A DNA stretch of 64,000 nucleotides from Chryseobacterium sp. HSC-36S06 (GCF_024171485.1 NZ_JALJZX010000001.1:186001-250000), one strand, 5' to 3'; counted from the first letter of the stretch, positions 7,155 to 16,800 are shown. The notes: generated from the letters alone by a model not told the origin. A program made the numbers and translations.

Positions 7155-9737
7155 TCACTTCCCAATCATCTTCTTAATCGAATTCAGTTTCATCAAAGCT
7201 TCAATCGGCGTCAAAGTATTGATGTCGATTTTTGTGAGTTCTTCACGGATATTTTCCAGAACCGGATCGTCTAACTGAAAAAAAGACAGCTGCATATTTT
7301 CGTCGGTAATCGCTTTGGCAGAATCTTTAGAACCGCTTTGTGATCGGCTTTTCTCAAGCGTTTTCAAAACTTCATTTGCGCGGTTTACCACTTTCGAAGG
7401 CATCCCGGCAAGTTTCGCGACATGAATTCCGAAACTGTGTTCGCTGCCGCCCGGAAGAAGTTTTCTCATGAAAATAATATTTCCTTTATTCTCCTGAATC
7501 GAAACGTGGAAATTCTTGATTCTCTCAAAATTTACCGTCATTTCATTCAGCTCATGATAGTGCGTTGCGAACAGGGTTTTGGCCTGAGTTGGATGTTGAT
7601 GGAGATATTCTGCAATTGCCCAGGCGATCGAAACTCCGTCGTAAGTTGAAGTTCCGCGCCCAATTTCATCCAGAAGAATTAAACTTCTATCAGAAATATT
7701 ATTGAGAATATTCGCGGCTTCATTCATTTCCACCATAAAAGTAGATTCGCCGGCAGAAATATTATCCGTAGCGCCGACTCTCGTGAAAATCTTATCCAAA
7801 ACACCGATTTCCGCGTGTTTTGCGGGAACAAAACTTCCGATCTGAGCCATGAGACAGATAATCGCGGTTTGCCTCAGAATCGCTGATTTACCTGCCATAT
7901 TCGGACCTGTGACCATAATAATTTGCTGTGAATCTTTATCCAGAAACAAATCATTTGGAATGTACTTTTCGCCGAGCGGTAGCGCGTTTTCAATAATTGG
8001 GTGGCGTGCTTCTTTTAAATTGATTTCAAAAGACTCGTTCAGAATCGGTCTTGTATAACTTTCCGAAACAGCAAGTTCTGATAAACCAACGCCGCAGTCG
8101 AGTTCCGCAATTATTTTTGAATTTTCCTGAATCGCATCAATATAAACCATCACATTATCACATACTTTTCGGTAAAGTTCGTGTTCAATTTTTGAGATTT
8201 TTTCTTCTGCACCAAGGATTTGCTCTTCGTATTCCTTCAGTTCTTCGGTGATGTATCTTTCGGCATTTACCAAAGTCTGTTTTCTGATCCAGTCGCCTGG
8301 AACTTTGTCTTTATGCGTATTTCGGACTTCAATGAAGTATCCGAAAACACCGTTGAAACTAATTTTCAAACTAGAGATTCCGGTTCTTTCGATCTCTCGT
8401 TCGCACATTTCGTCCAGGAAGTTTTTTCCTTTGCTCTGCAGACCGCGCAGGTGATCCAGATCTTCCGAAATTCCGCTTTTAATGACATTTCCTTTTGCAA
8501 TGTTTACAGGAAGTTCCTCATTCAGGTAATTCTGTAGATACTGAATGAGTTCTTCAAGATTATTTAAAGGCTTTATCCAGGCCAAAACTTCCGCAAAAGG
8601 ATGCAGCAAGTTTTTAATCTGATGGATATTCGCTAAACTCTGGCGGAGATAACCTAATTCTTTCGGGCAGATCTTCTCTGAAGCCAGTTTTCCCATCAGA
8701 CGGTCAAGATCTGAGATGGATTTAAGTAACTGCTGGATTTCGTATTTTAACTGATCCTCTTTATTGAAGAATTCAATTAAATTTAATCTTCGGTTAATTT
8801 CGTCCACTGATTTTAACGGCAGAATCAGTCTTCTTCTGAGCAGTCTCCCACCCATTGGCGTTGAAGTTTTATCGATAATGTCGAGCAGGGATTTTCCCTG
8901 AGGACTGCTCGGATAAACGATTTCGAGATTCCTCAGCGTGAAATTATCCATCATCAGATAATCTTCCTGCGGAATTACCTGAATTTTAGTAATATGCTGC
9001 AGCAATGCATGATGCGTATCTTCGACCAGATAAGCGAAAATCGCTCCGGCAGAAATGATGCCCAGTTGATGTTCTTCAATTCCGAAACCCTTTAAAGAAG
9101 CTGTTTTGAAGTGGTTTTTGAGTTTTTCGTAAGCATAATTGTACTGAAAAGCCCAGTCTTCCAGCTTGAAAGAGTTTTTATTTTTAAGCTGTACAGGAAG
9201 TTCTGTTGAACGCTGATAAATAATTTCCGACGGATCGAAAGTGTGAACGATATGCAGAAGTTTATCAAGATTCCCCTCTGAAACCAGAAATTCTCCGGTA
9301 GAAACATCCACCAAAGCCATCCCGAATTTTTCCTTTTGTTTATGAACAGAAAGCAGGAAATTATTTTTCTTGGAAGTTAAAACCTGTTCATTAAAAGTGA
9401 CGCCGGGAGTTACAAGCTCGGTTACACCTCGTTTTACAATTCCTTTCGCAACGGTTTTCGGATCTTCCAGCTGGTCGCAGATTGCAACACGAAGTCCGGC
9501 CCGTACCAGTTTTGGCAGATACGAATCCACTGAATGGTGCGGAAAACCTGCCAGCTCGATGTGACCTTCACCGTTGGCTCTTTTAGTCAGTACGATGCCC
9601 AAAATCTGGGAGGTGCGGATAGCGTCCTGGCCAAAAGTCTCATAAAAATCCCCAACCCGAAAAAGCAAAAGCGCATCAGGATATTTCGCCTTGATGGTTT
9701 TGTACTGCGTCATTAAAGGAGTTTCTTTCTTTGCCAC
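7155..9737 (-). CDS. mutS: DNA mismatch repair protein MutS
   Basis: Recognises mismatches and small loops and starts repair with MutL. At 860 residues it has full length. The N-terminal mismatch-binding domain shows Gly-Asp-Phe-Tyr-Glu-Thr-Phe, with the Phe-x-Glu wedge near residues 32-34. Connector, lever and clamp domains follow, and the C-terminal ATPase has Walker A Gly-Pro-Asn-Met-Ala-Gly-Lys-Ser, Walker B Leu-Ile-Leu-Leu-Asp-Glu-Ile-Gly-Arg-Gly-Thr-Ser-Thr-Tyr-Asp-Gly and the Ala-Thr-His-Tyr-His-Glu-Leu motif. It starts 70 bases from the divergent methyltransferase gene and shares its promoter region. mutL is not in the window. No terminator is evident after the stop. Confidence 0.97.
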   Translation of the reverse strand: MAKKETPLMTQYKTIKAKYPDALLLFRVGDFYETFGQDAIRTSQILGIVLTKRANGEGHIELAGFPHHSVDSYLPKLVRAGLRVAICDQLEDPKTVAKGIVKRGVTELVTPGVTFNEQVLTSKKNNFLLSVHKQKEKFGMALVDVSTGEFLVSEGNLDKLLHIVHTFDPSEIIYQRSTELPVQLKNKNSFKLEDWAFQYNYAYEKLKNHFKTASLKGFGIEEHQLGIISAGAIFAYLVEDTHHALLQHITKIQVIPQEDYLMMDNFTLRNLEIVYPSSPQGKSLLDIIDKTSTPMGGRLLRRRLILPLKSVDEINRRLNLIEFFNKEDQLKYEIQQLLKSISDLDRLMGKLASEKICPKELGYLRQSLANIHQIKNLLHPFAEVLAWIKPLNNLEELIQYLQNYLNEELPVNIAKGNVIKSGISEDLDHLRGLQSKGKNFLDEMCEREIERTGISSLKISFNGVFGYFIEVRNTHKDKVPGDWIRKQTLVNAERYITEELKEYEEQILGAEEKISKIEHELYRKVCDNVMVYIDAIQENSKIIAELDCGVGLSELAVSESYTRPILNESFEINLKEARHPIIENALPLGEKYIPNDLFLDKDSQQIIMVTGPNMAGKSAILRQTAIICLMAQIGSFVPAKHAEIGVLDKIFTRVGATDNISAGESTFMVEMNEAANILNNISDRSLILLDEIGRGTSTYDGVSIAWAIAEYLHQHPTQAKTLFATHYHELNEMTVNFERIKNFHVSIQENKGNIIFMRKLLPGGSEHSFGIHVAKLAGMPSKVVNRANEVLKTLEKSRSQSGSKDSAKAITDENMQLSFFQLDDPVLENIREELTKIDINTLTPIEALMKLNSIKKMIGK

Positions 9738-9785
9738 GGGAATTTTTTACGAATCGGAAATTAACGATAAGAGGTTTAAAAAACT

Positions 9786-9802
9786 TAATTTTGCCAAAAA
9801 TA
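9786..9802. promoter_or_regulatory. Overlapping back-to-back promoters of mutS and the SpoU gene
   Basis: Plus strand TAATTTTG at 9786-9793 faces right; minus strand TATTTTTG at 9795-9802 faces left. One base separates the two -7 elements. The plus-strand promoter predicts a leader of only about 8 nt before the ATG at 9808. Confidence 0.55.
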
Positions 9803-9807
9803 CGAAA

Positions 9808-10344
9808 ATGTCATCCACCAAGAAACTGAAACTCGAAGAATTAGGGCGAATCGATGTAGAAACCTTCAAACAAACTGAAAAAATTCCTTTGGTGGTGGTT
9901 TTGGATAATGTGAGAAGCATGCATAATGTGGGCGCGGTTTTCAGAACGGCGGACGCTTTTATTGTGGAGAAAATTATTCTGTGCGGAATCACGCCGCAAC
10001 CGCCTCACCGCGAAATTCATAAAGCTGCGCTTGGCGCGACAGAAAGTGTGGACTGGATTTATGAGAAAAGCATTTCGGCAGCACTGGAGAATCTTAAACA
10101 AGAAAACTATCAGATTGTCGGTATTGAGCAGACTTCCAATTCAGAAATCATAACTGACTATGAAATTAACAAAGACCAGAAATACGCTTTAGTTCTCGGT
10201 AACGAGGTTGACGGCTTAAGTGATGAAGCGTTTTCTGCTTACGATGCATTTCTGGAAATCCCGCAGTTGGGAACAAAACACTCGCTGAATGTTTCGGTTT
10301 GCGGAGGAATTGTAATGTGGGAATTCTTTAAAAATCTGAAATAA
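9808..10344 (+). CDS. SpoU/TrmH-family RNA 2'-O-methyltransferase
   Basis: A 178-residue SPOUT-class enzyme expected to methylate ribose 2'-OH in tRNA or rRNA using S-adenosylmethionine. Family motifs: Asn-Val-Arg-Ser-Met-His-Asn-Val-Gly-Ala-Val-Phe-Arg-Thr-Ala-Asp (motif 1), Leu-Val-Leu-Gly-Asn-Glu-Val-Asp-Gly-Leu-Ser (motif 2) and Ile-Pro-Gln-Leu-Gly-Thr-Lys-His-Ser-Leu-Asn-Val-Ser-Val (motif 3, the knotted cofactor site). It lacks the extra N-terminal RNA-binding domain of RlmB. An in-frame ATG at 9691 lies inside mutS and is rejected; 9808 gives the conserved start. The exact RNA target is not known. Confidence 0.9.
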   Translation: MSSTKKLKLEELGRIDVETFKQTEKIPLVVVLDNVRSMHNVGAVFRTADAFIVEKIILCGITPQPPHREIHKAALGATESVDWIYEKSISAALENLKQENYQIVGIEQTSNSEIITDYEINKDQKYALVLGNEVDGLSDEAFSAYDAFLEIPQLGTKHSLNVSVCGGIVMWEFFKNLK

Positions 10345-10345
10345 T

Positions 10346-10442
10346 CTACTCTAAATTTTTAATTTTCAGCAGATTCCATTTTCCGTCATAATGTTTGAAA
10401 AGACAGATTTTATCTACCAAGAATGAATCTACGAAATCTTTG
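10346..10442 (-). pseudogene. Out-of-frame C-terminal piece of the 2H phosphoesterase
   Basis: In the frame ending at TAG 10346-10348 the minus strand encodes Lys-Asp-Phe-Val-Asp-Ser-Phe-Leu and onward to Lys-Ile-Lys-Asn-Leu-Glu, with no start codon of its own. It joins the upstream frame exactly at 10439-10444 and supplies the missing last strand of the fold. Confidence 0.65.
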
Positions 10443-10869
10443 ACTGATATTCTTCCCAGGCTAAACTAAAATTTTCAGGACTTAAATCACGGTAAGCGAC
10501 GGTTAAATGAGGAGTAAGTTTTGCGTAAGAATGAAAATTCATTTTTGGCTGAACTTCATCGTACAACTTTTGAAGTTCTTCCTTATTTTCAGGTGTGATA
10601 AAAATAACCGGATTATTTTTGTTAGGAAAACATCCGAAATCATTAAGATCAACAATGAAAGAAGTTGTTTTTAAGTCCATTTCTGAAAACTTATCTACCA
10701 ATTCATCTTCCTTATATTCATCAAAAGAGAAAGGTTTAATCAACGTAATGTGGGGGAAATTTTTGTATGATCCAAGCGAATAAAATCTTTCAGCAAAATC
10801 TTTGCTGTATAATTTTGCTTTTTTACGGAGTTCTTTGTGTGGAACAACGGCAATAAAATATAAACTCAT
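10429..10869 (-). CDS. 2'-5' RNA ligase / 2H phosphoesterase family, probably frameshifted
   Basis: A 146-residue open frame with both His-x-Thr motifs of the 2H fold: Pro-His-Ile-Thr-Leu near residue 40 and Pro-His-Leu-Thr-Val near residue 122. Such enzymes act on 2',3'-cyclic phosphates or 2'-5' bonds in RNA. The frame stops early: shifting by one base at the TTT run 10439-10441 continues for about 32 more codons (10346-10444) with a strand and Leu-Phe-Lys-His...Gly-Lys-Trp ending typical of the family. I infer loss of one T/A in a homopolymer, either a real mutation or a sequencing error. Both catalytic motifs lie before the break, so residual activity is possible. Confidence 0.8.
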   Translation of the reverse strand: MSLYFIAVVPHKELRKKAKLYSKDFAERFYSLGSYKNFPHITLIKPFSFDEYKEDELVDKFSEMDLKTTSFIVDLNDFGCFPNKNNPVIFITPENKEELQKLYDEVQPKMNFHSYAKLTPHLTVAYRDLSPENFSLAWEEYQSKIS

Positions 10870-10933
10870 AAACTGATTTATAATATTTCTTCCTAAAATC
10901 TAAATTACTGAAATTTAGTCTTCAATAACTCAA

Positions 10934-10965
10934 AAAAAAACGCCCTGAAAATTGGGCGTTTTTGA
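10934..10965. terminator. Terminator of the RND efflux operon
   Basis: Stem AAAAACGCCC / GGGCGTTTTT with an 8-nt loop. Runs of A on the left and T on the right allow use in both directions; it lies 17 bases after the stop of the outer-membrane gene. Confidence 0.85.
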
Positions 10966-10981
10966 TGTTTTAACGTCTGAA

Positions 10982-12394
10982 TTACCTCCAGCCACCGCCA
11001 AGCGCCTGATAAAGCTCGACACCGGCTTTCATTTTGGCATATTCTGCATTGGAAATATTAAGTTCTGCATTCAGGGAATTTACTGAGGCGTTCAACACTT
11101 CCAGATAATTTGCCATGCCGTAATTCACGAGTTCCTGAGAAAATTCCACTGATTTTTGGTAAGCGGTTAATTCCTTTCTTTTTAAATCGATAAAACTGTC
11201 CTGGGATTCGTAAACTTTCAAAGCATCGGAAACTTCTCTTCCTGCTGTAAGAAGGGTTTTGCGGAAATTCAGATACGCTCTTTCTTTGTTGGCTAAACTT
11301 ACTTCGTAATTGGTTCGGATCTGTCTTTTATTTAAAACTGGCTGCACCAAACCTGCTACCACATTGGCAAAAAGTGAATTCACGCTGAACAGGTGATCAA
11401 TATCCAGACTCTGTATCCCACCGCCGCCGTTAATCCTTAAGCTTGGATAGAACTGTGCTTTCGCAGCGTTGGTGAGTTCAAAAGCGGACATTAATCCGTA
11501 TTCAGCAGCCATCACATCAGCTCTGTTGGAAAGCAGATTTGCAGAAAACCCTAGTTTATAATCAGCCGGCATCTGTTGCTGGCTAAGTGTTGCCCGCTCG
11601 ATTTGTTGCGAAGGAACACCCATTAAAAGGCTCATTGCATTCTCCAGGAGCGCTATCTGAACATCGGTATTAATCAGCAGTGATTCTGCATTGAAAACTA
11701 ATGCTTCACTCTGCTGAACAGCAACTTCGGTCAATGTTCCGGCATCCTTTAAGGCTTTTGTTGTTTCAAGATTTTTCCTGCGAAGAGCGATGGTTTCACT
11801 GATGATTCTCTTCTGCTCATCGAAAGTTAAAAGCTGGTAATAGCCGGACGCAATGGCTGCAACTAAATCAGTCTTTACCGCTTTGTGCGCGGCAACCGTT
11901 CCTAAATACTGTGCCAACTGTGCCTTTTCCTCAGCCTTCATTTTTCCCCAGATATCTGCTTCCCAGGAAATATCACCGCTCAGGTCAAAAAGGTTGTTAT
12001 ACCTCCTGTTCCCCGAAAGCTGACCAAGCTGGGTATTCAAAGACTGAGTCTGAAAAGTATAAGACGGACCAACAGAAAGTGTTGGCTTATAAGCAGCTTT
12101 ACTCTGTTTTAAATAAGATTCCGCTGAAGCGATATTCTGCAGCGCAATTCTGATATCCAGATTGTTTTCAAGTCCTTTCGTAATATGTTTCTGCAGCACA
12201 GGATCAGTAAAAATCGCACGCCAGGATACGGTAGCAATACTTGCGGAATCCTTCGGAATAAGATCTGTCCTGAAAAGATTTTCATTCACTTCATTGGACC
12301 TTTCATATGTTTGCCTTGCCGTACACGATGAAAGAACGGCAAAGGTGATGAGCGGCAGTAATAAAGTTTTTTTTATATTGAGATGTTTTATCAT
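10982..12394 (-). CDS. RND efflux outer-membrane lipoprotein, TolC/OprM family
   Basis: A 470-residue outer-membrane channel of a tripartite pump. The signal peptide ends Ala-Val-Leu-Ser-Ser-Cys-Thr, so the protein is lipidated at about Cys24. Two outer-membrane efflux repeats follow (about 60-250 and 270-465), with the coiled-coil pattern rich in Ala, Leu, Gln and Asn typical of periplasmic helices, and Ser-Asn-Arg-Ala-Asp-Val-Met-Ala-Ala-Glu, a conserved segment of the NodT subfamily. It is the last gene of a four-gene operon, 27 bases after the permease, and is followed by a strong terminator. Confidence 0.93.
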   Translation of the reverse strand: MIKHLNIKKTLLLPLITFAVLSSCTARQTYERSNEVNENLFRTDLIPKDSASIATVSWRAIFTDPVLQKHITKGLENNLDIRIALQNIASAESYLKQSKAAYKPTLSVGPSYTFQTQSLNTQLGQLSGNRRYNNLFDLSGDISWEADIWGKMKAEEKAQLAQYLGTVAAHKAVKTDLVAAIASGYYQLLTFDEQKRIISETIALRRKNLETTKALKDAGTLTEVAVQQSEALVFNAESLLINTDVQIALLENAMSLLMGVPSQQIERATLSQQQMPADYKLGFSANLLSNRADVMAAEYGLMSAFELTNAAKAQFYPSLRINGGGGIQSLDIDHLFSVNSLFANVVAGLVQPVLNKRQIRTNYEVSLANKERAYLNFRKTLLTAGREVSDALKVYESQDSFIDLKRKELTAYQKSVEFSQELVNYGMANYLEVLNASVNSLNAELNISNAEYAKMKAGVELYQALGGGWR

Positions 12395-12421
12395 TTTTAA
12401 AATTTTAATCAGTGTGGAAAA

Positions 12422-15400
12422 TTATTCTGCCAGATTAATTTCTTTCGCTTTCACCGGTGTGATTTTTTCCTGCAACCACTGGAAAATTACGTACAGAACC
12501 GGAATCGCTACCAGTCCGAAAAACGTTCCGATCAAAAGACCTGCTGCGGCCCCGGTTCCGATCGACCGGTTTCCTACGGATCCAATTCCGGACGCAAAAA
12601 CCAATGGAAGCATCCCGAAAATAAATGCGAAGGAAGTCATTAGAATCGGTCTTAATCTCGCCTTAGCGGCGTTGATGGCAGACATGGCTAAAGTTTCACC
12701 GTGATTTCTCCGCTGTATCGCAAATTCTACAATAAGAATGGCATTTTTGGCTAAAAGTCCGACGAGCATAATTAAAGCAATCTGGAAATAGATATTATTT
12801 TCCAGGCCGGCAATTCTCTGTCCGAAATAAGCACCTGCAACTCCCAAAGGAAGCGAAATAATAACTGCCAAAGGAAGCAGGAAACTTTCATACTGTGCCG
12901 CGAGGATGAAATAAACAAATACCAAACTCAGTAAGAAGATAATGGCTGTCTGTGAACCTGAACTCAATTCTTCTTTAGAAAGACCGGTAAATTCAACCAC
13001 ATAATCTGCGGGAAGTTTTTCTGCTGCAACTTCCTGTACTGCACGAATTGCATCACCCGTTGAAAATCCAGGATTGTTCGACCCTGAAATCGAAATTGAT
13101 GTAAAGAGGTTATATCTTTCCACAGATTTTGGCCCGAAGGTCTTCTCCATCGTTACAAACTGAGAGATGGGTGCCATTTGGCCGGAAGCAGTTTTTACAA
13201 AAATACTGCTGAGATCCGACGGCTCGTTTCGTGAATCAGGAAATGCCTGAACCATTACCCGGAACTGCTTCCCATATTTGGTGAAATCGGCGGCATACAC
13301 CCCTCCAACATATCCCTGCATCGCACTTAGTATATCTGAAACCGAAACTCCGGTTTCTTTTGCTCGCGGAACATCAATAACCATTTCGTACTGCGGATAA
13401 TTCGTGTTGAAAGAAGTTTGCGCGAACTGAACTTCCGGTCTTTCCATCAAAGCTCCCAGATATTCTTTTGCAACGCCATCAAGCTGCCTTAAACTGCCGC
13501 CTGATTTATCGAGCAATACGGCGGAAAAACCATCACTGGAACCAAATCCCGGAATACTTGGCGGGGAGAAAAATACAATTTTCGCGTCAGGATATTTCCC
13601 TGCGAGTCCGAAAAGCTTTTTGGTAATAGCTTCAACTGACTGATCATCATCTTTTGCCCGTTCACCAAAAGGCTTCAGCCTTACGAAAGCCTGGCCGGCG
13701 TTTGAACCGCTTCCGGACATAAACCCGCGGCTTGCGGTAAAGGTAACGTTGGCAACGCCTGGTATTTTCCGGGCTTCTTCCTGCAAATCTTTTAAAACGT
13801 TATAAGTCCTTTCCATAGAGGATCCCGGCGGAAGTGCCACATCGGTAAAGATAATTCCACGGTCTTCTTTAGGTACGAAGCCTGAAGGCATTGTGGCATT
13901 TGACCACCAGAAAAACAATCCTCCAACAGCAAAAATGATCAGCGTTACCCATTTATGTCTCAAAAGGAAAACGAAAAGTCTTCCGTACCGGTCTGTACCG
14001 CTTTTAAATGCTGCGTTGAATTTGTAGAAAAACTTCTGCAGAAAGTTCATAGAAGCATATTCTTTATGATGCGCAGGATTGGGTTTTAAAAACAGTGAAC
14101 ACAAAACCGGACTGAGCGTCAATGCATTAACCGCAGAGATTAAAATTGCCACGATCAGCGTAATCCCAAACTGCTGGTAAAAAACTCCTGTAGGTCCTGT
14201 TATGAAGGTTACCGGGATGAATACTGCAGACATTACCAATGTGATTGAGATAATTGCACCGGTAATCTCATCCATCGCACTTACGGTCGCTTTTTTGGCG
14301 TCTGTAAATCCGTGTTCCATTTTCGCATGAACCGCCTCGACGACCACAATGGCATCATCGACCACAATTCCAATTGCGAGAACCAATGCGAAAAGCGTTA
14401 AAAGGTTTAATGAATATCCAAATAGATTCAGAAAGAAAAAAGTTCCAACGATGGAAACCGGAACCGCAATCGCCGGAATTAAGGTAGAACGGAAATCCTG
14501 AAGGAAGAGATATACCACCAAAAACACGAGTACAAATGCTTCGAGTAAGGTAGTTACTACTTTTCCGATTGAGGCTTCCAGAAAGTCATTGGTATCAAAA
14601 TTAATCGTGTAACCCACATCTTTCGGTAAGGTTTTCTCGTTTTCTTCCAGGAATATTTTGATGTCTTTAATAATCTGCTGTGCGTTGGATCCCGGCGTCT
14701 GGAAGATCCCCATACTTACTGAACGGCGGCCGTTATTTTCCCCGATCGAGCTGTAAGACTGCGCATCCAGTTTAATCTCAGCAACGTCTTTCAGTTTTAA
14801 AAACTGGCCGTTTCCAAGGGATTTAAGGATGATATCTCCGTAATCATTGGCAACATTAAATTTCCCTTTGTACGTGATCACATATTCGAAAGCGCTTCCG
14901 CTGTTCTGTCCTAGCTGACCCGCAGCAGCTTCACGCGACTGTTCGTTGATTGCTGCAGTAACATCTGAGGGTTCTAAACCGTACGCCGCCATTTTAGCCG
15001 GATCGATCCAGACTCTCATCGAGAAATTTTTACCTCCGAATGCCTGCGCATCACCTACACCGTTTACCCTTTTCAGTTCCGGGATTACGTTGATATTTAA
15101 ATAGTTCTGAAGCCAGACCTCGTCCAAATCTTTATTCGCCGTGTAAAAAGACAGGAACATCAGGGCACTTGTACGCTGTTTCTGTACCGTAACCCCGGAA
15201 CGTGTAACATCTGCCGGCAAAAGCGGAATCGCACGCTGAACTTTATTCTGAACCTCAACCGCCGCAATATCAGGGTTTACGCCCTGTTTAAAGAAAATCT
15301 GAATATTTGCTGAACCGTTATTGCTGGCTGAAGAAGAAATATAATCCATTCCCTCTACCCCGTTTACCTGTTCTTCAATTGGAATTACCACGCTGTTCAT

Positions 15401-15571
15401 CACGGTTTCGGCACTCGCACCGGTATAGTTGGCAGAAATACTTACCGTGGGTGGGGCAATATCTGGGTATTGTGTTACAGGTAGTGCCTGAAGACCCAAA
15501 ACCCCGAGAATTACAATAAGGATGGAGACGACACTGGAAAGAACCGGTCTGTTGATGAAATGCTTTACCAT
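12422..15571 (-). CDS. RND multidrug efflux permease, AcrB/HAE1 family
   Basis: A 1049-residue proton-driven inner-membrane pump that captures hydrophobic compounds from the periplasm. It has the usual twelve membrane segments and two large periplasmic loops. Conserved features: N-terminal Met-Val-Lys-His-Phe-Ile-Asn-Arg-Pro, Thr-Gln-Tyr-Pro-Asp-Ile-Ala-Pro-Pro, and the paired Asp of Gly-Ile-Val-Val-Asp-Asp-Ala-Ile in the proton relay helix. The length is that of AcrB (1049), which argues for drug or bile-type export over the longer heavy-metal CusA group. Its ATG shares a base with the stop of the adaptor gene (TAATG), so translation is probably coupled. Confidence 0.95.
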   Translation of the reverse strand: MVKHFINRPVLSSVVSILIVILGVLGLQALPVTQYPDIAPPTVSISANYTGASAETVMNSVVIPIEEQVNGVEGMDYISSSASNNGSANIQIFFKQGVNPDIAAVEVQNKVQRAIPLLPADVTRSGVTVQKQRTSALMFLSFYTANKDLDEVWLQNYLNINVIPELKRVNGVGDAQAFGGKNFSMRVWIDPAKMAAYGLEPSDVTAAINEQSREAAAGQLGQNSGSAFEYVITYKGKFNVANDYGDIILKSLGNGQFLKLKDVAEIKLDAQSYSSIGENNGRRSVSMGIFQTPGSNAQQIIKDIKIFLEENEKTLPKDVGYTINFDTNDFLEASIGKVVTTLLEAFVLVFLVVYLFLQDFRSTLIPAIAVPVSIVGTFFFLNLFGYSLNLLTLFALVLAIGIVVDDAIVVVEAVHAKMEHGFTDAKKATVSAMDEITGAIISITLVMSAVFIPVTFITGPTGVFYQQFGITLIVAILISAVNALTLSPVLCSLFLKPNPAHHKEYASMNFLQKFFYKFNAAFKSGTDRYGRLFVFLLRHKWVTLIIFAVGGLFFWWSNATMPSGFVPKEDRGIIFTDVALPPGSSMERTYNVLKDLQEEARKIPGVANVTFTASRGFMSGSGSNAGQAFVRLKPFGERAKDDDQSVEAITKKLFGLAGKYPDAKIVFFSPPSIPGFGSSDGFSAVLLDKSGGSLRQLDGVAKEYLGALMERPEVQFAQTSFNTNYPQYEMVIDVPRAKETGVSVSDILSAMQGYVGGVYAADFTKYGKQFRVMVQAFPDSRNEPSDLSSIFVKTASGQMAPISQFVTMEKTFGPKSVERYNLFTSISISGSNNPGFSTGDAIRAVQEVAAEKLPADYVVEFTGLSKEELSSGSQTAIIFLLSLVFVYFILAAQYESFLLPLAVIISLPLGVAGAYFGQRIAGLENNIYFQIALIMLVGLLAKNAILIVEFAIQRRNHGETLAMSAINAAKARLRPILMTSFAFIFGMLPLVFASGIGSVGNRSIGTGAAAGLLIGTFFGLVAIPVLYVIFQWLQEKITPVKAKEINLAE

Positions 15572-16800
15572 TAGAAAATCGGTTTTATAGCGTTAACAAT
15601 CTCGTCGAAATTTGCAGGTTTAGATTTTACTGCAGTTCCGGGTTTTAAAGCACCAACTCCCTGAGCGACAATCTTTTCTCCTTTTTTAATCCCGTCTTTT
15701 ACCACGACCAGATTATTCACCCGGTCCGTAACACCTATCAAGACATTTCTAGCGGTATCTTTTTCAACTTTAAACACGTAAACCAGTCCCTGTTGCTCGT
15801 ACGTTGCACTTTCCGGAACGATTAAAGCCTTGTCATATAATTTAGGAACCTTAACCGTCCCGCTGTTTCCGTTGCTCAGGAGTTTGGCTGCATTCGGGAA
15901 AGAAACCCGGAACTGGATTGTTCCCGTCTGTGGATCGATTTGTCCCGTAACTGCTTCTATTTTCCCTTTTTCGCCATACATGCTTCCGTTCGCGAGTTCA
16001 AGTTCTACCATCGGCATATTTCTTAACTTTTCGGGAACCGTTGCGCCGTAGGCATTCTCCAGAAAATCCAGATATTCTCTTTCGTTCATGGAAAAGTAAG
16101 CGAAAATACCGCTGGTATCTGATACCGTCGTTAATGGAGTGGGATCGCCGGGACCTACTAGACTTCCGACTCTGAAAGGAAGTTTACCCAAAATTCCTGA
16201 AATAGGAGCACGGATTACTGAGTAATCGATATTAGCCTGAACTCCTTTATAATTTGCGGAAGCCTGAGATACGCCCGCGACAGCCTGCTGTTGGGCAGCT
16301 TTCGCCTGTGCAAGTTGAGCCTGCGCGCGCGATAAGTTTGCTTTCGCGGTTTCCAACTGTACTGGGCTGATGATATTTTTCTGAACCAGTGGAATAAGTT
16401 TGTTCACCTCAACCTGAGACGCGTTCACCGCTGCCTGCGCAGCACTTACATTTGCCTTGGCTGCAGAAACTCCAGACTGTGCTGCACCAATTCCGGCACG
16501 CGCGGCATCTGCTGATTCGTTAAGTGTATTGGTTTCCAGCCTGAAAAGTGGCTGACCTTTCGTAACATACTGACCTTCATCAACCAAAACCTGAGTAATA
16601 TATCCCTGGATTTTTGCACGAACATCATTATTTACACGGCCCTGAATAGATGCCGGAAATGACTGATATCCGGTTACATTTCTTTCCTGCACTTCAACTA
16701 CAGGAACTTCTTTGGGTCCTTCCTGCTTTTTTTCTTCTTTCTTTTTACAGGAAAGCACTGACAGTAAAGACAGGGAAATAATGATTAATTTATTTTTCAT
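15571..16800 (-). CDS. RND efflux periplasmic adaptor (membrane fusion protein), lipoprotein
   Basis: A 409-residue adaptor linking the RND permease to the outer-membrane channel. The signal peptide ends Leu-Leu-Ser-Val-Leu-Ser-Cys-Lys-Lys-Lys, so it is a lipoprotein. Then come a lipoyl/barrel-sandwich half (Gln-Gly-Tyr-Ile-Thr-Gln-Val-Leu-Val-Asp-Glu-Gly-Gln-Tyr-Val, about 65-80), an Ala/Gln-rich helical hairpin (about 95-190), the second lipoyl half with Val-Ile-Arg-Ala-Pro-Ile-Ser-Gly, and the beta-barrel and membrane-proximal domains. It lies 2 bases after the regulator gene and overlaps the permease start by one base. Confidence 0.95.
   Translation of the reverse strand: MKNKLIIISLSLLSVLSCKKKEEKKQEGPKEVPVVEVQERNVTGYQSFPASIQGRVNNDVRAKIQGYITQVLVDEGQYVTKGQPLFRLETNTLNESADAARAGIGAAQSGVSAAKANVSAAQAAVNASQVEVNKLIPLVQKNIISPVQLETAKANLSRAQAQLAQAKAAQQQAVAGVSQASANYKGVQANIDYSVIRAPISGILGKLPFRVGSLVGPGDPTPLTTVSDTSGIFAYFSMNEREYLDFLENAYGATVPEKLRNMPMVELELANGSMYGEKGKIEAVTGQIDPQTGTIQFRVSFPNAAKLLSNGNSGTVKVPKLYDKALIVPESATYEQQGLVYVFKVEKDTARNVLIGVTDRVNNLVVVKDGIKKGEKIVAQGVGALKPGTAVKSKPANFDEIVNAIKPIF

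Noticed and set aside
9691..9807. Longer start for the SpoU methyltransferase
   Set aside because: The extension lies inside mutS and across both promoter elements; the family start is at 9808.
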